Below, one piece after another: positions 23,207 to 23,799 of a DNA stretch of 23,799 nt. Under the pieces are notes generated by a model. It had not been told where the DNA came from. It ran no database searches and saw nothing but the letters and a program-made list of their open reading frames with translations. Within the stretch, counting starts at the first letter, position 1; each line of letters begins with the position of its first letter. The stretch comes from Alphaproteobacteria bacterium UBA998 (lineage in GTDB: Bacteria > Pseudomonadota > Alphaproteobacteria > Rickettsiales > UBA998). Location: the NCBI GenBank assembly GCA_002291925.1, contig DBAY01000054.1, positions 1 through 23,799 of the forward strand, written 5' to 3'. Position numbers and translations under genes: made by a program.

Positions 23207-23799
23207 CTATTCGTCGTCGCTGCCGGTGCGGCCGAAGGGGAGGCCGATTTCTTCCGAGCCGCCTTCGTTGCCACCCGTGTTCTCACGCGGGCCGCGATCG
23301 CCGTACTGGCGGTCGCCGCGCGGGCCACGGTCGCCACGGTCACCGCGCGGGCCACGGTCACGGCGGGGGCCGCGATCACCACGGTCGCCACGCGGGCCGC
23401 GATCTTCACGCGGAGCGCGCGGCAGTTCTTCCATGCCGGGGATTTCCTCGCCGGTCTCCTGGTTGACGACGCGCATGGACAGGCGGGACTTGCCGCGATT
23501 GTCCACCTCGATGAGCTTCACCCAGACCTCGTCACCCTCGGAGAGGACGTCGCGCACGGACGGCAGGCGCTCGCCGGTGATCTCGCTGACATGCAGCAAA
23601 CCATCGAGCGGGCCCATATAGTTCACGAACGCGCCGAAATCGACGATGCTCACGACCTTGCCACGGTAGATCTTGCCCACTTCCGGCTCGGCCACGATGC
23701 CCTGGATCCAGTCGATCGCCGCCTGCATGGCGCCACCGTCGGTCGCCGCCACCTGCACGGTGCCGTCGTCCTGGATGTCGATCTTGGCGCCGGTTTTCT
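23207..23799 (-). CDS. pnp: Polyribonucleotide nucleotidyltransferase, C-terminal part (cut by window end)
   Basis: PNPase degrades RNA 3' to 5' by phosphorolysis and is part of the RNA degradosome. Only the last 196 or so codons are in the window; the gene continues beyond 23799. The visible part begins at the end of the KH domain (KTGAKIDIQDDGTV), followed by the S1 RNA-binding domain (VGKIYRGKVVSIVDFGAFVN, DGLLHVSEI, RLSMRVVNQ). A tail of about 70 residues then follows, rich in Arg, Gly and Asp, with a 15-residue unit (DRGPRGDRGDRGPRR) occurring twice in tandem and further partial copies, ending FGRTGSDDE. Such charged tails in PNPases can bind RNA or RNase E. A terminator follows. Identification is secure despite truncation. 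Confidence 0.95.
   Translation of the reverse strand, partial: KTGAKIDIQDDGTVQVAATDGGAMQAAIDWIQGIVAEPEVGKIYRGKVVSIVDFGAFVNYMGPLDGLLHVSEITGERLPSVRDVLSEGDEVWVKLIEVDNRGKSRLSMRVVNQETGEEIPGMEELPRAPREDRGPRGDRGDRGPRRDRGPRGDRGDRGPRGDRQYGDRGPRENTGGNEGGSEEIGLPFGRTGSDDE

Noticed and set aside
22810..23409. A 199-codon minus-strand frame across repeat mosaic 2 and the pnp tail
   Set aside because: It consists of a shadow of the pnp tail joined to repeat sequence; no ribosome site or domain.

Overview
The window is a GC-rich chromosomal segment that most resembles a flagellated alphaproteobacterium. The reasons are the type II citrate synthase, a monofunctional prephenate dehydratase with an LESY-type ACT domain, a class II DAHP synthase, a TadE-like pilus protein and intergenic palindromic repeats of the kind common in alphaproteobacterial genomes. 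I cannot place it to genus. I see no rRNA, tRNA, CRISPR array, transposase, integrase or phage gene. Most genes are housekeeping or metabolic. The accessory signal lies mainly in the repeats, in a few unrecognised proteins and in sequence anomalies inside known enzymes.

Layout: (1) 1-983, an AT-rich leader and a TadE-like pseudopilin with a cysteine-rich C-terminal half, closed by a two-way terminator. (2) 1044-4511, divergent thiC (minus) and nhaA (plus); thiC carries an in-frame palindromic insertion. (3) 4621-6020, mutY (minus) and a small unknown gene (plus). (4) 6022-10210, an FtsX-type permease and ABC ATPase (ybbP, ybbA; minus) divergent from tesA (plus), the same arrangement as in E. 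coli, but with a 126-bp inverted-repeat element between ybbA and ybbP. (5) 10224-12788, an unknown membrane protein (minus) and gltA (plus) with a strong terminator. (6) 12862-13426, a gene-free mosaic of palindromic modules. (7) 13473-18318, a minus-strand run that in transcription order reads two small unknown genes, pheA, a 764-residue flagellin, a terminator and a GATase-like protein. (8) 18459-22787, a plus-strand run: class II DAHP synthase, RDD membrane protein, unknown 346-residue protein, mscL and a class 3 lipase. (9) 22799-23106, a second palindromic mosaic with modules in the same order as the first. (10) 23207-23799, the 3' end of pnp (minus), which runs off the window.

Themes: aromatic amino acid synthesis appears twice in this neighbourhood (DAHP synthase as pathway entry, prephenate dehydratase as phenylalanine branch). 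The ybbA-ybbP-tesA group is a conserved envelope or lipid-related ABC/hydrolase module. The strongest unexplained structure is the repeat system: two colinear intergenic mosaics, single copies in other gene gaps, a copy-like palindrome inside an operon and one inside the thiC reading frame. Long reading frames opposite thiC, mutY, ybbP, gltA and the flagellin are GC-driven shadows and are not annotated.
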